DNA of 64,000 bases. Origin: Rhizobium sp. BT04. Lineage in GTDB: Bacteria > Pseudomonadota > Alphaproteobacteria > Rhizobiales > Rhizobiaceae. A program made the translations under genes and the position numbers. Below the pieces are notes generated by a model. That model worked only from the letters and a program-made list of their open reading frames with translations. It was not told the origin of the DNA and did no database searches. This document shows, piece by piece, positions 8,438-18,000 of the stretch. The stretch lies in assembly GCF_030053135.1 (NCBI RefSeq), contig NZ_CP125652.1, positions 3,528,501-3,592,500 on the forward strand, written 5' to 3'. How positions within the stretch are numbered: position 1 is the stretch's first letter; every line of letters begins with the position of its first letter.

Positions 8438-9484
8438 ATGCAATCGATCACCATCCGCCGTCCCGACGACTGGCACCTGCATCTGCGCGATGGCGCCATG
8501 CTGGAAGGCGTGATCGCCGATACGAGCCGCACCTTCGCCCGCGCCATCATCATGCCCAATCTGGTGCCGCCCGTCGTCACGACATCAGACGCCAAGGCTT
8601 ACAAAGAGCGTATCCTCAAGGCCCTGCCGCAAGGCCATCGCTTCCAGCCGCTGATGACGCTGTATCTCACCGAACACACCAGCCCCGACGATGTCGAGGA
8701 GGGGAAGAACAGCGGTCTCATCACCGCCGTCAAGCTTTACCCGGCCGGCGCCACCACCAATTCGCATGGCGGCGTGCGCGACATGGAAAAGGCGCTGCCG
8801 GTGCTGGAGCGCATGGCTGAGATTGGTCTGCCGCTCTGCGTCCATGGTGAGGTGACGACGCCTGAGGTCGATATCTTCGATCGCGAGGCCGTCTTCATCG
8901 ACACCGTGCTCGATCCGCTGCGGCAGCGCCTGCCGGAACTGAAGGTGACGATGGAGCATGTGACGACCTCAGATGGCATCGATTACATCAAGGCGGCCAA
9001 ATCAAATCTCGCCGGCTCGATCACCACCCATCACCTGATCATCAACCGCAACGCCATCCTGGTCGGCGGCATCCGTCCGCATTATTACTGCCTGCCGGTC
9101 GCCAAGCGCGAAAACCACCGGCTGGCCTTGCGTGCGGCTGCCGTAAGCGGTGACGCCCGCTTCTTCCTCGGCACCGATTCCGCCCCGCATGTCGACCCGC
9201 TGAAGGAATGCGCCTGCGGCTGCGCCGGCATCTACACTTCGATCAACACGATGAGCTGCCTTGCCCACGTCTTCGAACAGGAGGGCGCTTTGGAGCGGCT
9301 CGAAGCCTTCGCCTCGCTGAACGGACCGGCCTGGTACGGGCTTCAGCCGAACGAGGAGCGCATAACCCTGTCACGGCAGGCCGAGCCGGTCGTCTTTCCC
9401 GCGAGGATTGAAACCGGCGCCGGTCCGGTGACGGTGTTCGATCCGATGTTTCCCTTGCATTGGCAGGTCGTGCAGCAAGCGTAA
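8438..9484 (+). CDS. pyrC: Dihydroorotase (type II, PyrC)
   Basis: Dihydroorotase cyclises carbamoyl-aspartate to dihydroorotate in the cytoplasm, the third step of UMP synthesis. At 348 residues it has the same length as E. coli PyrC. It shows the metal-binding DWHLHLRD (His13, His15), the lysine that is carboxylated in this family within [12 protein letters not shown] (Lys99), and GTDSAPH with the metal-binding Asp247. The ATG follows CGGAGG. It is a single gene behind a strong intergenic hairpin. pyrE, a later step of the same pathway, lies 5 kb downstream on the same strand. Confidence 0.96.
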   Translation: MQSITIRRPDDWHLHLRDGAMLEGVIADTSRTFARAIIMPNLVPPVVTTSDAKAYKERILKALPQGHRFQPLMTLYLTEHTSPDDVEEGKNSGLITAVKLYPAGATTNSHGGVRDMEKALPVLERMAEIGLPLCVHGEVTTPEVDIFDREAVFIDTVLDPLRQRLPELKVTMEHVTTSDGIDYIKAAKSNLAGSITTHHLIINRNAILVGGIRPHYYCLPVAKRENHRLALRAAAVSGDARFFLGTDSAPHVDPLKECACGCAGIYTSINTMSCLAHVFEQEGALERLEAFASLNGPAWYGLQPNEERITLSRQAEPVVFPARIETGAGPVTVFDPMFPLHWQVVQQA

Positions 9485-9661
9485 GCGTTCAGAATTCAAT
9501 TTTAAATGGAATATTCATCTTAAGTTTCGGCGCGACGTTAAACGCGTAACATTCGCATTGTGCAGTGCATCATTTGTTAACGGATGCATAAGACATTCCT
9601 CGCCGCGGACCCCATAAGCTGCCAACATCAGGCGCTGGAAAAGCTGCGGAGACTGAAAAGC

Positions 9662-10840
9662 ATGACGCTTGACTACAACTCCCTTTTGTTGGCGCTCGGC
9701 GTTTCCACGGCATGCCTGGCCGTGACGCTGATGGGAAGCTGGATTGTCCGTCGGGCGGAAACGGTGCTGCTGACCGCCACCGTCGGCCTGGTCCTCGTCG
9801 TCAGCGGCATTTTCGTCTACAGCGCCTATGTCAATAGGCCGGAGACATGGCTGGGCGTCGCCAATTTCGTGCTGTTTCATGCCGGTTTTGCGACCATATG
9901 GGGGGCCGGCCGGCAGTTCCTCACCGGCCGCCCGTCCGTCCCGGCGATCGTGATCCGCGCCCTTGCGGCGATGGTCTTCTCCGTCGTGCCGATGCTATCA
10001 GGCTATGACGGCCTGGCCTTCATCGCCGACAATATCGCCATCGCCCTTTTGCTCTTTGCCACCGCCCGGCAGTATTGGCTCGCCCGCGCCGAGGCGCCGG
10101 CGCCGCTCCTCGGCATCACCGCGCTTTATACGCTGACGGCGATCTCTTTCGTCCTCTGCGCCGCCGTGCTGATCTCCGATGGCAAGCTGGTGCTCGGCAA
10201 GGCTCCCAGCAACTGGGCCGAAGACCTGAGCCTCGCCGTCTGCATCGCCGGCATGACCGGCATCGGCGCGCTATCGCTGGCGCTGCATCAGTGGCGGCTG
10301 GCCGCCCGCCATCGTCTGGAGGCGATCACCGATCCGCTGACCGGCCTGCTCAACCGCCGCGCCCTGTTCGACGAGTACGGCACGCGCCCGATGGGCGCGA
10401 CCACCGCCGTCATCGTCTTCGACATCGATCATTTCAAATCCGTCAACGACCGCTTCGGCCATGCAGCCGGCGATCGTGTGCTCAAGGTCTTCGCCGGCGA
10501 ACTCGCCGCCCATTGCCGCAGCGGCGACATTGCCGCCCGGCTCGGCGGCGAGGAATTCGCGCTGGTGCTGAAGGAGATCATGCCCGGCCGGGCGGAACTC
10601 ACGGCCGAGCGCATCCGCCGGGCTTTTGAGGCGCGCGAAATCCATATCGATGACGAAGTGCTGACATGCACGGTCAGCGTCGGCGTCGCGCCCGGCCGCT
10701 CGAAGCCGCAGGATTTCGACGCCATGCTAAGCGCCGCCGACAAGGCGCTCTACACTGCCAAGCGCGCCGGCCGCAACCGGGTCGAGCTTGCCGGCCACCT
10801 GCAGGCCGTTCCCGTCGAGGCAGCGCGCACCGCGTCTTGA
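9662..10840 (+). CDS. Membrane-anchored diguanylate cyclase (GGDEF)
   Basis: Predicted to make cyclic di-GMP from two GTP. The start at ATG 9662 gives 392 residues and a hydrophobic N-terminus. An in-frame ATG at 9584 would add 26 polar residues and lacks a better ribosome site. About six membrane segments span residues 8-205, and a GGDEF domain follows from about 220. The active-site motif is GGEEF (295-299), a functional variant. An inhibitory I-site RxxD (RSGD) lies five residues before it, so product feedback is likely. No EAL domain is present. The membrane part has no recognised sensor fold, so the signal is unknown. Confidence 0.88.
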   Translation: MTLDYNSLLLALGVSTACLAVTLMGSWIVRRAETVLLTATVGLVLVVSGIFVYSAYVNRPETWLGVANFVLFHAGFATIWGAGRQFLTGRPSVPAIVIRALAAMVFSVVPMLSGYDGLAFIADNIAIALLLFATARQYWLARAEAPAPLLGITALYTLTAISFVLCAAVLISDGKLVLGKAPSNWAEDLSLAVCIAGMTGIGALSLALHQWRLAARHRLEAITDPLTGLLNRRALFDEYGTRPMGATTAVIVFDIDHFKSVNDRFGHAAGDRVLKVFAGELAAHCRSGDIAARLGGEEFALVLKEIMPGRAELTAERIRRAFEAREIHIDDEVLTCTVSVGVAPGRSKPQDFDAMLSAADKALYTAKRAGRNRVELAGHLQAVPVEAARTAS

Positions 10841-11042
10841 TCGCCGATCGATCCTCTCATACTATCGCCGTCGGCCGGATGCGGCCAGCCGCCCCGCGAC
10901 GCTCGAGTTTGACGCTCTGGCGTTATGGTGAATGCATCCAGACAACATCCTTCACATCCGTGCCGTTTGGCGATCGATGGCGAACGGGTCAGCAGACGCG
11001 GGCACTGATCTTCCTGTTTGCCGTCAACGGAAGGATGACATC

Positions 11043-11579
11043 ATGCGCGATTTTCGCGATGCCAAGCTCATGGCAAAGACATTGCGGCAGGCCCTCGCCG
11101 ACCGCGACATTTCGCTCACCCACAGCGAAACGCTCGAAATCGTTGCCCGCCAGTTCGGGCTCGATCAATGGAATATTCTCTCGGCGAAGATAGAGGAGGC
11201 GGGCACCTCCCGCTCGGTCATCGGCATCGAGCCGCCGATGCCGATCTTCCGCATCTTCTCGGTCGAAAAGGCCAAGGAATTCTATTGCGGCTTCCTGGGC
11301 TTCCGTCTCGATTGGGAGCACCGTTTCGGCGAAAATTTTCCGCTCTATTGCCAGGTCTCGCGTGACGGCATGGCACTGCACCTGAGCGAACATTCCGGCG
11401 ACGCCAGCCCCGGCGCCAAGGCCTTTGTCCGCGTCGCCAATGTGCGGGCCTACCACGCCGAACTTGCCGGCAAGGACTACCGCTACATGAAGCCCGGCGT
11501 CGAGCAAGCGCCGTGGGGGCTGGAGATGACCGTCATCGACCCCTTCAGCAACCGCATCGCCTTCTGCGAGCAGACGTAG
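11043..11579 (+). CDS. Glyoxalase/bleomycin-resistance-like (VOC) protein with N-terminal helical domain
   Basis: This is a 178-residue protein starting at ATG 11043 (GGAAGGA upstream). Residues 1-55 form a short helical domain (LRQALADRDISLTHSETLEI ... QFGLDQWNILSAKI) often found fused to VOC folds. Residues 65-178 form one VOC module, with FRIFSVEKAKEFYCGFLGF at the start and a C-terminal EMTVIDPFSNRIAF. Family members bind a metal and small electrophiles or sequester antibiotics. No substrate can be assigned here. The gene ends 1 bp before the convergent GST gene. Confidence 0.75.
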   Translation: MRDFRDAKLMAKTLRQALADRDISLTHSETLEIVARQFGLDQWNILSAKIEEAGTSRSVIGIEPPMPIFRIFSVEKAKEFYCGFLGFRLDWEHRFGENFPLYCQVSRDGMALHLSEHSGDASPGAKAFVRVANVRAYHAELAGKDYRYMKPGVEQAPWGLEMTVIDPFSNRIAFCEQT

Positions 11580-11580
11580 T

Positions 11581-12222
11581 CTACCGTGTCGCGCCGGCAT
11601 CGGAATGTGGGTCGATGCTATAGGGATAGACCGGATAATCCGCCCCGATGGCATCCCGAACGCGCTCTGACCAGGCGACGAAGGCGGGATAAGATTTGAG
11701 AGAAAAGCCGCAATCCTCGGCCCGGTGGCTATAGGCGTAAACGGCGATATCGGCGATCGTCAGCTCCCGGCCGACAAGAAACAGGCTGTCGGTCAGGCCG
11801 CGATCGATTGCGGCGGCCGCGCGGGTTGCGGCTTCGCGCTTGCCCGCAACCATGCTCTGGTTACGCTCCAGCCGTCCCGTCAACGTCCAGAAGCGCAGCG
11901 AGCCGATGACCGGCTCGACATGATACTGTTCGAAGAACAGCCATTGCATGACCTTGGCGCGCAGATAGTGATCTGACGGCAGGAAGTGCGTGCCCTCGGC
12001 GAGAAAAGTGAGGATCGCATTGGATTCGGCGATCGGACGCCCGTCGTCGAGTTCGAGAACCGGGATGGCGCCCACCGGATTGAGTTTCAAAAACGCCTCG
12101 GTGCGGCTCTCGCCCTCGAAGATCGAGACGATACGGCTATGATAGGGTATGTCGAGCAGGCCGAGCAAAACCCGGACCTTCCAGCCATTTTGCGACGGCA
12201 TGTAATCGTGAAGCGTAAACAT
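11581..12222 (-). CDS. Glutathione S-transferase family protein
   Basis: At 213 residues this is the usual GST length. The thioredoxin-like N-domain (MFTLHDYMPSQNGWKVRVLL, then NPVGAIPVLELDDGRPIAES with the cis-Pro and ES glutathione-binding pair) is followed by an all-helical C-domain (LVGRELTIADIAVYAYSH). The start at 12222 is chosen because GAAAGGA lies 6 nt upstream; the open frame to 12327 has no ribosome site. It probably conjugates or reduces small electrophiles with glutathione. Substrate unknown. Confidence 0.85.
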   Translation of the reverse strand: MFTLHDYMPSQNGWKVRVLLGLLDIPYHSRIVSIFEGESRTEAFLKLNPVGAIPVLELDDGRPIAESNAILTFLAEGTHFLPSDHYLRAKVMQWLFFEQYHVEPVIGSLRFWTLTGRLERNQSMVAGKREAATRAAAAIDRGLTDSLFLVGRELTIADIAVYAYSHRAEDCGFSLKSYPAFVAWSERVRDAIGADYPVYPYSIDPHSDAGATR

Positions 12223-12319
12223 GACGGTCCTTTCGCGGCGATTGCCCAACATCGCATGCCCGCCCGGGGCCAACCACCCGATTCCTGAAAGGCGCGGCGG
12301 ATCGCCGAGAAGCAATCTT

Positions 12320-12802
12320 TCAAACAATCATCAGCGCCCGCACGAAAGCGACCGAGGCAAGCAGCGAGGCGATCGTCCGCACATGGTTCCACCACGTCCA
12401 GTCCCTGAGATAGGTGGCCCAGAACGCCATCGTGTCCGGCCCGCTACCGGCGACCTTCTCAAGCGCATCGTTCATCGGCACGTTGAAGATGATGGTCGAG
12501 AGGAAGGAGGCCAGCACATAGAGTGCCGCACCCGCCACCATCAGCAGGGATGCCCCGCCGCGCCAGTCGATCATCGCCAGCACGGCGATGACGACACAGA
12601 GGATCGCCGTCGGCACGAACAGGCCCATGAAGGGCGAGCGGACGATCGTGGCGTTGATCGAGTTCATCGCCGCGATGCCTTGCTCTGCAGGAATCCGCGA
12701 GAAGGCGGTCATGATGAAGGTCGAAAAGGCGAAGAAGATGCCGGCGACGAGGCCGCTGCCGATCGCTGCGGCTGCGAGGGAGATGGTGAGAACGATCTGC
12801 AT
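12320..12802 (-). CDS. DUF1772-family small membrane protein
   Basis: This 160-residue protein has four hydrophobic segments (near residues 5-28, 52-72, 77-97 and 135-157). It has the DUF1772 pattern: FFAFSTFIM, MNSINATIVRSPF, IIFNVPMN, W-x-x-Y-L-x-x-W. Some family members are called anthrone oxygenase-like, but the function here is unknown. ATG 12802 has GGAG 9 nt upstream and lies 3 bp inside the NmrA stop region; a weaker ATG is at 12817. It follows the NmrA-like gene directly, so the two form one transcript under the divergent TetR regulator. Confidence 0.75.
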   Translation of the reverse strand: MQIVLTISLAAAAIGSGLVAGIFFAFSTFIMTAFSRIPAEQGIAAMNSINATIVRSPFMGLFVPTAILCVVIAVLAMIDWRGGASLLMVAGAALYVLASFLSTIIFNVPMNDALEKVAGSGPDTMAFWATYLRDWTWWNHVRTIASLLASVAFVRALMIV

Positions 12803-12804
12803 GG

Positions 12805-13629
12805 TCAGGCGCTCCATAGTCCGGTTGCCGCGGTCTCCCGCGCATAGTGGCCGAAATCGGTGGCGGGGCGGCCGAGAATTTCGGCGACACCGTCCATAGT
12901 GCTGGAATTGCGCCCGTCGAGCACCTGGCCGAACAGTTCCTCCAGAAGATCGGTCAGGCCCTGCGGCAGGCCGGCAGCCGCAAGCCCGCCGGTGAATTCA
13001 GCCATCGACACCTGTTCATATTCGATCGGCCGCCCGGCGGCCTCAGCGATTTCGGCGACCGCCTGTCGGAATGTCAGCGCCCGCGGGCCGGTCAGTTCGT
13101 AAGCCTTGTTGCGATGGCCGGGATCGGTCAAGGCGGCGACGGCCGCATCGGCGATATCGTCGGCATCGATGAAGGGTTCGCGGATCTCGCCCGCCGGCAA
13201 TTGCAGCCGGCCGGCGAGGATCTGTTCGACAAAGGCGCCCTCGCTGAAATTCTGGCAGAACCAGGAGGCACGCAGGATGGTCGTGTCAATGCCGGAGGCC
13301 TTCAGCGCCGCCTCGCTGCGTTGCGCGCCCTCTTCGCCGCGACCGGAGAGCAGCACGATATGCTCAAGGCCACAGTCTACCGCGACCTTGGCGAGCGCCC
13401 CGATCACCAATGCCGCCCAGGCGACGGAAAGATCCGGCTGGAAGGCGACATAGGCGCTCGATGCGCCCTCGAGTGCGCCGCACCAGGTCGATCTGTCCTC
13501 CCAATCGAAGGGACGGGCGCTCGAGCGCGATGCGGCGCGAACGGTGAGCCCACGCGCTTCCAGACGTTTGATGATGCGGCTGCCGGTCTTTCCCGATCCA
13601 CCGACGAGGACAATTTCGGAAGTCTGCAT
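12805..13629 (-). CDS. NmrA-like NAD(P)-binding family oxidoreductase
   Basis: This is a 274-residue atypical short-chain dehydrogenase with a Rossmann motif at the N-terminus (EIVLVGGSGKTGSRIIKRL). The Tyr-x-x-x-Lys active-site pair of classic SDRs is not evident, as in the NmrA/quinone-oxidoreductase-like subgroup. ATG 13629 follows GGGAGGAG. It leads a two-gene unit with the DUF1772 gene and is divergent from a TetR regulator across a palindromic operator. Such units often respond to quinones or aromatic compounds; that is inference. Confidence 0.8.
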   Translation of the reverse strand: MQTSEIVLVGGSGKTGSRIIKRLEARGLTVRAASRSSARPFDWEDRSTWCGALEGASSAYVAFQPDLSVAWAALVIGALAKVAVDCGLEHIVLLSGRGEEGAQRSEAALKASGIDTTILRASWFCQNFSEGAFVEQILAGRLQLPAGEIREPFIDADDIADAAVAALTDPGHRNKAYELTGPRALTFRQAVAEIAEAAGRPIEYEQVSMAEFTGGLAAAGLPQGLTDLLEELFGQVLDGRNSSTMDGVAEILGRPATDFGHYARETAATGLWSA

Positions 13630-13658
13630 GTCAAAACTCCTCCCAAATCTCAAAACAA

Positions 13659-13695
13659 GAGAAACTCTCTCATTTGCAAAATGAGATAATCTCTC
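13659..13695. promoter_or_regulatory. TetR-type operator between the NmrA and TetR genes
   Basis: This is a 37-bp imperfect palindrome with 17-bp arms around GCA. The inner 7 bp are perfect (CTCATTT 13669-13675 / AAATGAG 13679-13685), and 14 of 17 arm positions match. It lies between the two divergent starts (13629 and 13731), where a TetR protein would block both promoters. Confidence 0.65.
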
Positions 13696-13730
13696 TTATT
13701 TTCTTTGTCAACTTGGAAAAGGAGCAGACG

Positions 13731-14384
13731 ATGTCGCAACAGCCGGTCGCCACGCGCAGACGCCAGTCGGAGCATACCGGCCAGCCGCGCCGGATTCCCA
13801 GCCAGCAGCGCGGCCGCGAGCGTTTCGAAAAGATCCTCGCCGTCGCCTCGGAGCTGATCGAAAGCCATGGCAGCGACGGCTTGAAGATGAGCGAGATCGT
13901 CGAAAAGGCCGGTCTTTCGTTCGGCGCCCTCTATCAATATTTCCCCGACAAGAGCTCGATCATCCGCACCTTGGCCGAGCGCTTCAACGAAGAGGGCAGA
14001 CGGTGCGTCGAGGCGGAGCTGGCGAAGGTCGCCGACGCCGCCGGCCTGCAGGGCGCGCTCGCCAATATCGTCGACGAATATTACGGCTTCTTCCGCCGCG
14101 AGCCTGTGATGCGCGACATCTGGCATGCGACCCATACCGACAAGCTGCTGCAGCAGATCGATGCCGAGGACATGGAATTCCATGCCCAGGCATTTCTCGG
14201 CGTGCTTATCCGTCTAGGGCCGGATCGCGACCGCAAGGCGCTGCTCGCGATCGCAAGGCTGACGATGCAGCTGCTTGCCGCCGGCGTGCGTTACGCCGTT
14301 TCGCTGGATGCGGAGGAGGGCGCCCAGGCGGTTGCCCTGCTCAAGAAAATGCAGAACGCCGATATCGACCGTCTGCTGCAGTGA
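13731..14384 (+). CDS. TetR-family transcriptional regulator
   Basis: This is a 217-residue repressor-type protein. An arginine-rich tail (residues 1-30) precedes the TetR HTH, about 30-80 ([20 protein letters not shown]), and the rest is the helical ligand domain. ATG 13731 follows AAAGGAG. It is divergent from the NmrA/DUF1772 pair, with a 37-bp palindrome between them. Control of that pair and of itself is therefore likely. The ligand is unknown. Confidence 0.85.
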   Translation: MSQQPVATRRRQSEHTGQPRRIPSQQRGRERFEKILAVASELIESHGSDGLKMSEIVEKAGLSFGALYQYFPDKSSIIRTLAERFNEEGRRCVEAELAKVADAAGLQGALANIVDEYYGFFRREPVMRDIWHATHTDKLLQQIDAEDMEFHAQAFLGVLIRLGPDRDRKALLAIARLTMQLLAAGVRYAVSLDAEEGAQAVALLKKMQNADIDRLLQ

Positions 14385-14457
14385 TCGCCGCCTTTCGTCT
14401 GGAAACGGCGGGCTCTTGCTGCTATTCCCGCAAGGATCCAAGCCGAAGGAGAGCCGC

Positions 14458-15147
14458 ATGATCCAGACCACATTTCCCGATCGCGCCGTGATGGCCGAGT
14501 TGCTGGCCAAGATGCTCTGGGAGATCAAGGCGGTGCATTTCAATGCCGCCCAGCCGTATAAACTCTCCTCCGGCATGGCGAGCCCGGTCTATATCGACTG
14601 CCGCAAGCTGCTCTCCTTCCCGCGCATCCGCTCGACGGTGATGGATTTCGCCGCCAGCACCCTGTTGCGCGATGCCGGCTTCGAGCAGTTCGATTGCATC
14701 GCCGGCGGCGAGACCGCCGGCATCCCCTTCGCCGCCCTGCTGGCCGATCGTCTCGGCCTGCCGATGATCTATGTCCGCAAGCAACCGAAGGGCCATGGCC
14801 GCAATGCCCAGATCGAAGGCAATATGCCGGAAGGTTCGCGCGTGCTCGTCATCGAAGACCTGACGACAGCAGGCGGCAGCATGTTCAAGTTCATCGACGC
14901 GGTCCGGGCCGCCGGCGGCATCGTTGATCACGGCATCGCGCTGTTCTTCTACGGCATCTTCGGCGACCAGCGTTTTGCCGACGGCAAGGTCCGGCTGCAT
15001 CACATCGCCACCTGGCGCAATGTTCTGGCCGTCGCCAAGGCGCAGAAGCTGTTCGACGACAAGACGCTTGAAGAGGTCGAGGCCTTCCTCGATGCGCCGC
15101 TCGCATGGTCGGGCAGGAATGGCGGCGTCAGTGAGCTTTCGCTCTAG
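14458..15147 (+). CDS. pyrE: Orotate phosphoribosyltransferase
   Basis: PyrE joins orotate and PRPP to give orotidine 5'-phosphate, step five of UMP synthesis. The protein has 229 residues, starting at ATG 14458 after GAAGGAGAG. The PRPP-binding loop is [13 protein letters not shown], and the flexible catalytic loop carries RKQPKGHGR. An upstream open stretch back to 14275 lies within the TetR gene and is not coding. It is transcribed in the same direction as the fructokinase gene 61 bp downstream. Confidence 0.95.
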   Translation: MIQTTFPDRAVMAELLAKMLWEIKAVHFNAAQPYKLSSGMASPVYIDCRKLLSFPRIRSTVMDFAASTLLRDAGFEQFDCIAGGETAGIPFAALLADRLGLPMIYVRKQPKGHGRNAQIEGNMPEGSRVLVIEDLTTAGGSMFKFIDAVRAAGGIVDHGIALFFYGIFGDQRFADGKVRLHHIATWRNVLAVAKAQKLFDDKTLEEVEAFLDAPLAWSGRNGGVSELSL

Positions 15148-15208
15148 CTATTGACAAAAGCTCGCTTAATCGGTTGATGAACGTAGAAATGCTGTTGGGA
15201 GGAATTCG

Positions 15209-16135
15209 ATGATTTTGTGCTGCGGCGAAGCCTTGATCGACATGCTGCCGAGGGACACCACCTTGGGCGAAAAGGGCTTTGCCCCCTATGCCGGCGGCGC
15301 GATCTTCAACACCGCCATCGCGCTCGGCCGCCTCGGCATCCCCACCGCCTTCTTCACCGGCATCGCCGAGGACATGATGGGCGAAATCCTGCTTTCGACG
15401 CTGAAGGCGAGCAATGTCGATTACAGCCCATGCGCCATCACCCCGCGTCCCTCGACCATCGCCTTCGTCAAGCTGGTCAACGGCCAGGCGACCTATGCTT
15501 TCTACGACGAGGGCACGGCCGGCCGGATGATCACCGAGGCCGATCTGCCTGTGCTCGGCGACGATTGCGAAGCCCTGCATTTCGGCGCCATCAGCCTGAT
15601 CCCCAGCCCCTGCGGCGAAACCTACGAGGCGCTGCTTGACCGTGAAGCCGCGACCCGCGTCATCTCGCTCGATCCGAATATCCGCCCCGGCTTCATCAAG
15701 GACAAACCGGCGCATATGGCCCGCATCAAGCGCATGGCGGCCAAATCAGACATTGTCAAATTCTCCGACGAGGATCTCGATTGGTTCGGTCTTTCAGGTG
15801 ACCATGATACGCTCGCCGCCCACTGGCTTGCCCACGGCGCCAAGCTCGTCGTCATCACCAAGGGCGCGGAAGGCGCCTCCGGTTATACAAGCGAGCGCAA
15901 GGTCACGGTGCCGAGTGAGCGCGTCACCGTCGTCGATACGGTCGGCGCCGGCGATACCTTCGATGCCGGCGTGCTGGCGTCGCTGAAGATGGATGGTCTG
16001 CTGACCAAGGGGCAGGTCGCCAATCTTGACGAAAAGGCGCTGCGCAACGCCCTGGCGCTCGGCGCCAAAGCTGCGGCCGTCACCGTCTCCCGCGCCGGCG
16101 CCAACCCGCCCTGGGCGCATGAGATCGCTCTTTAA
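15209..16135 (+). CDS. frk: Fructokinase (PfkB/ribokinase family)
   Basis: This kinase phosphorylates fructose to fructose 6-phosphate in the cytoplasm. The protein has 308 residues with PfkB hallmarks: the N-terminal GGAIFNTAIALGRLG substrate motif and the C-terminal ATP motif DTVGAGDTFDAG with catalytic base Asp249. GGGAGGAATTCG precedes the ATG. With the frc importer upstream and pgi downstream it completes the entry of fructose into central metabolism. Its last 39 bp are duplicated at 17945-17983 beyond otsA. Confidence 0.9.
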   Translation: MILCCGEALIDMLPRDTTLGEKGFAPYAGGAIFNTAIALGRLGIPTAFFTGIAEDMMGEILLSTLKASNVDYSPCAITPRPSTIAFVKLVNGQATYAFYDEGTAGRMITEADLPVLGDDCEALHFGAISLIPSPCGETYEALLDREAATRVISLDPNIRPGFIKDKPAHMARIKRMAAKSDIVKFSDEDLDWFGLSGDHDTLAAHWLAHGAKLVVITKGAEGASGYTSERKVTVPSERVTVVDTVGAGDTFDAGVLASLKMDGLLTKGQVANLDEKALRNALALGAKAAAVTVSRAGANPPWAHEIAL

Positions 16136-16193
16136 CCCTCGCGCCCCGGCCGGTGCGAGGCTCTTTGTGGTGACGCGGCTGGACGCTGATCGA

Positions 16194-17594
16194 TCAGGCG
16201 CCTGTTCGGGCAAGCTCGGGAGCGGTCACCAGGTCCCGCAAGAAGTTTTCGCACCAAAGCGAGACATCGTGAGAGAGCAGATGCTCCATCATCATGCTCC
16301 AGCGCTCGCGGCGCTCCCCAAGCGACATGGCAAGGCCCCTGGCAAGCGCATTGGCAGTGCCTTCGACATCGTAGGGATTGACCAGCAGCGCACCCTTCAG
16401 CTCCCGAGCCGCGCCGGCAAAGCGCGATAGCACCAGGACGCCCGGGCGATCCGGGTTCTGAGCGGCGACATATTCCTTGGCGACGAGATTCATGCCGTCG
16501 CGCAACGGCGTGACCAGCCCGATCGTCGCCAGGCGGTAGAGGCCGGCGAGCACGGTGCGGTTGATCGAACGGTTGACATAGCGGATCGGCACCCAGTCGA
16601 CCGTCCCGATGGCGCCGTTGACGCGGCCGGCCTGCTCGGCGACCATCTTCTGCATATGCTCGTATTCGGGAACTTCCGATCGCGACTTCGGCGTGATCTG
16701 CAGATAGGTGACCTTGTTCTGATAGGCGGGATTGCCGGTGAGGAAGCGTTCGAACGCTTCTAGCCGCTGAATGATGCCCTTGGAATAATCGAGGCGATCG
16801 ACCCCGATGATCATGTCGCGGCCTTCAACGCTGCGCCGGGTCTTCTGCACCATGACATTGTTTGCGGCGCTCTCGGCGAAGTCGGCGAAGGCCGCGGTTT
16901 CGATCCCGATCGGATAGGCGCCCGCCTTGAATATCCGCCCATGTGAATCGAACGATCCATTTCCAAGGTCGTCGCCAATGCCTTCCCTTCTGAGATACCC
17001 GGCGAAGTTCTGGAGGTCGTAGTCCGTCTGGAAGCCGACGAGATCGTAATGCGAGAGCCCGCGCATGATTTCTTCATGGACCGGCATCGTGACGAGAATG
17101 TCGGCCGGCGGCCAGGGAATGTGCAGGAAGAAGCCGATCCGGTTCTTCAGCCCCATTTGGCGCAGTTCGGCGGCCAGCGGAATGAGGTGATAGTCATGAA
17201 CCCAGATGATGTCGTCCGGCTCGATCATCGGCGCCAGCCGGTGCGCGAAAAACCGGTTGACGCGGAAATAACCGGCCATTTCCTTTCGGCCATATTCGGC
17301 GAGGTCGAGGCGGTAGTGGCAGATGGGCCAGAGAACACGGTTTGCAAATCCGCGATAATATTCCTCGACGTCGGTGTCGGTGAGATCGGTCAGCGCATAG
17401 GTGATGTTCCCCTTCTGCAGGTGCGCCAGCGGACCAGGCTCCCTGTCTCCGCTCGACTCTCCCGACCATCCCATCCAGATGCCGCCGCGCGCCTGCAGGG
17501 CTGCCTGCAGCGCCACGGCCAGCCCGCCGGCCGCGGCGCTCCCATCTTTGGCCGGCATGGGAACACGATTGGATACGACGATAAGACGGCTCAT
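16194..17594 (-). CDS. otsA: Alpha,alpha-trehalose-phosphate synthase (OtsA)
   Basis: OtsA makes trehalose 6-phosphate from a nucleotide-activated glucose and glucose 6-phosphate, a step in osmotic and desiccation protection. The protein has 466 residues and GT20 motifs: RLIVVSNRVP at the N-terminus, WVHDYHLIPLAAELR, GVDRLDYSKGI and the C-terminal LRDGMNLVAKEYVAAQ. ATG 17594 follows AAAGGAAG. No otsB phosphatase gene is in the window. The gene is convergent with frk and, unlike the order I recall in S. meliloti, lies between frk and pgi. Confidence 0.95.
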   Translation of the reverse strand: MSRLIVVSNRVPMPAKDGSAAAGGLAVALQAALQARGGIWMGWSGESSGDREPGPLAHLQKGNITYALTDLTDTDVEEYYRGFANRVLWPICHYRLDLAEYGRKEMAGYFRVNRFFAHRLAPMIEPDDIIWVHDYHLIPLAAELRQMGLKNRIGFFLHIPWPPADILVTMPVHEEIMRGLSHYDLVGFQTDYDLQNFAGYLRREGIGDDLGNGSFDSHGRIFKAGAYPIGIETAAFADFAESAANNVMVQKTRRSVEGRDMIIGVDRLDYSKGIIQRLEAFERFLTGNPAYQNKVTYLQITPKSRSEVPEYEHMQKMVAEQAGRVNGAIGTVDWVPIRYVNRSINRTVLAGLYRLATIGLVTPLRDGMNLVAKEYVAAQNPDRPGVLVLSRFAGAARELKGALLVNPYDVEGTANALARGLAMSLGERRERWSMMMEHLLSHDVSLWCENFLRDLVTAPELARTGA

Positions 17595-17944
17595 GAACTT
17601 CCTTTGGTGACGATCGATCGTGAAAACGCTCTGTTGCGAGCGTCTCGAGCAATCTCGTGAACTGGGCGCGAAAGAGTAAATCCGGACGCGAGTGGCCCGG
17701 TGCATACGCCAGCGGAAACAACGAAACGGGGCGTCGTCCCCGGCTTGTAGGCCATGTCGTCGGAATACCCTGCGCATAGAATTTGCTTGAATCTAGGGCG
17801 ATTGCGGGGGAATTGAAAGAATTCTTTCTAAAATTTTCTATTAGAAGAACGTTCAATCCGGTTTTGCGCCGTGGGCCCTGTAGACAGGAATGCATCAGAC
17901 AGGCCGCTATACGTTCACCTTTTGCGGGCCGCAATGACGATGTG

Positions 17945-17983
17945 GGCGCCAATCCGCTCTGGGTGCATGAGATTGGTTTGTAA
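17945..17983 (+). pseudogene. Remnant of a fructokinase 3' end
   Basis: These 39 bp match the last 39 bp of frk (16097-16135) at 32 positions, including the stop codon. In the same frame they read GANPLWVHEIGL-stop against GANPPWAHEIAL-stop in frk. Nothing upstream of GGCGCCAA matches. The copy is in direct orientation and, with frk, brackets otsA. It is a duplication scar or the outer end of an old insertion. Confidence 0.7.
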
Positions 17984-18000
17984 GGTTGGAGCCAGCGTCA

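Noticed and set aside
17815..17854. EcfG-type promoter for otsA
   Set aside because: No GGAAC with a correctly spaced -10 was found upstream of otsA on its strand, despite the expectation for a trehalose gene. Only palindromes are present.
17783..17983. 66-codon plus-strand frame upstream of otsA
   Set aside because: Only its last 12 codons make sense, as a copy of the fructokinase C-terminus. There is no ribosome site, so it is not an intact gene.
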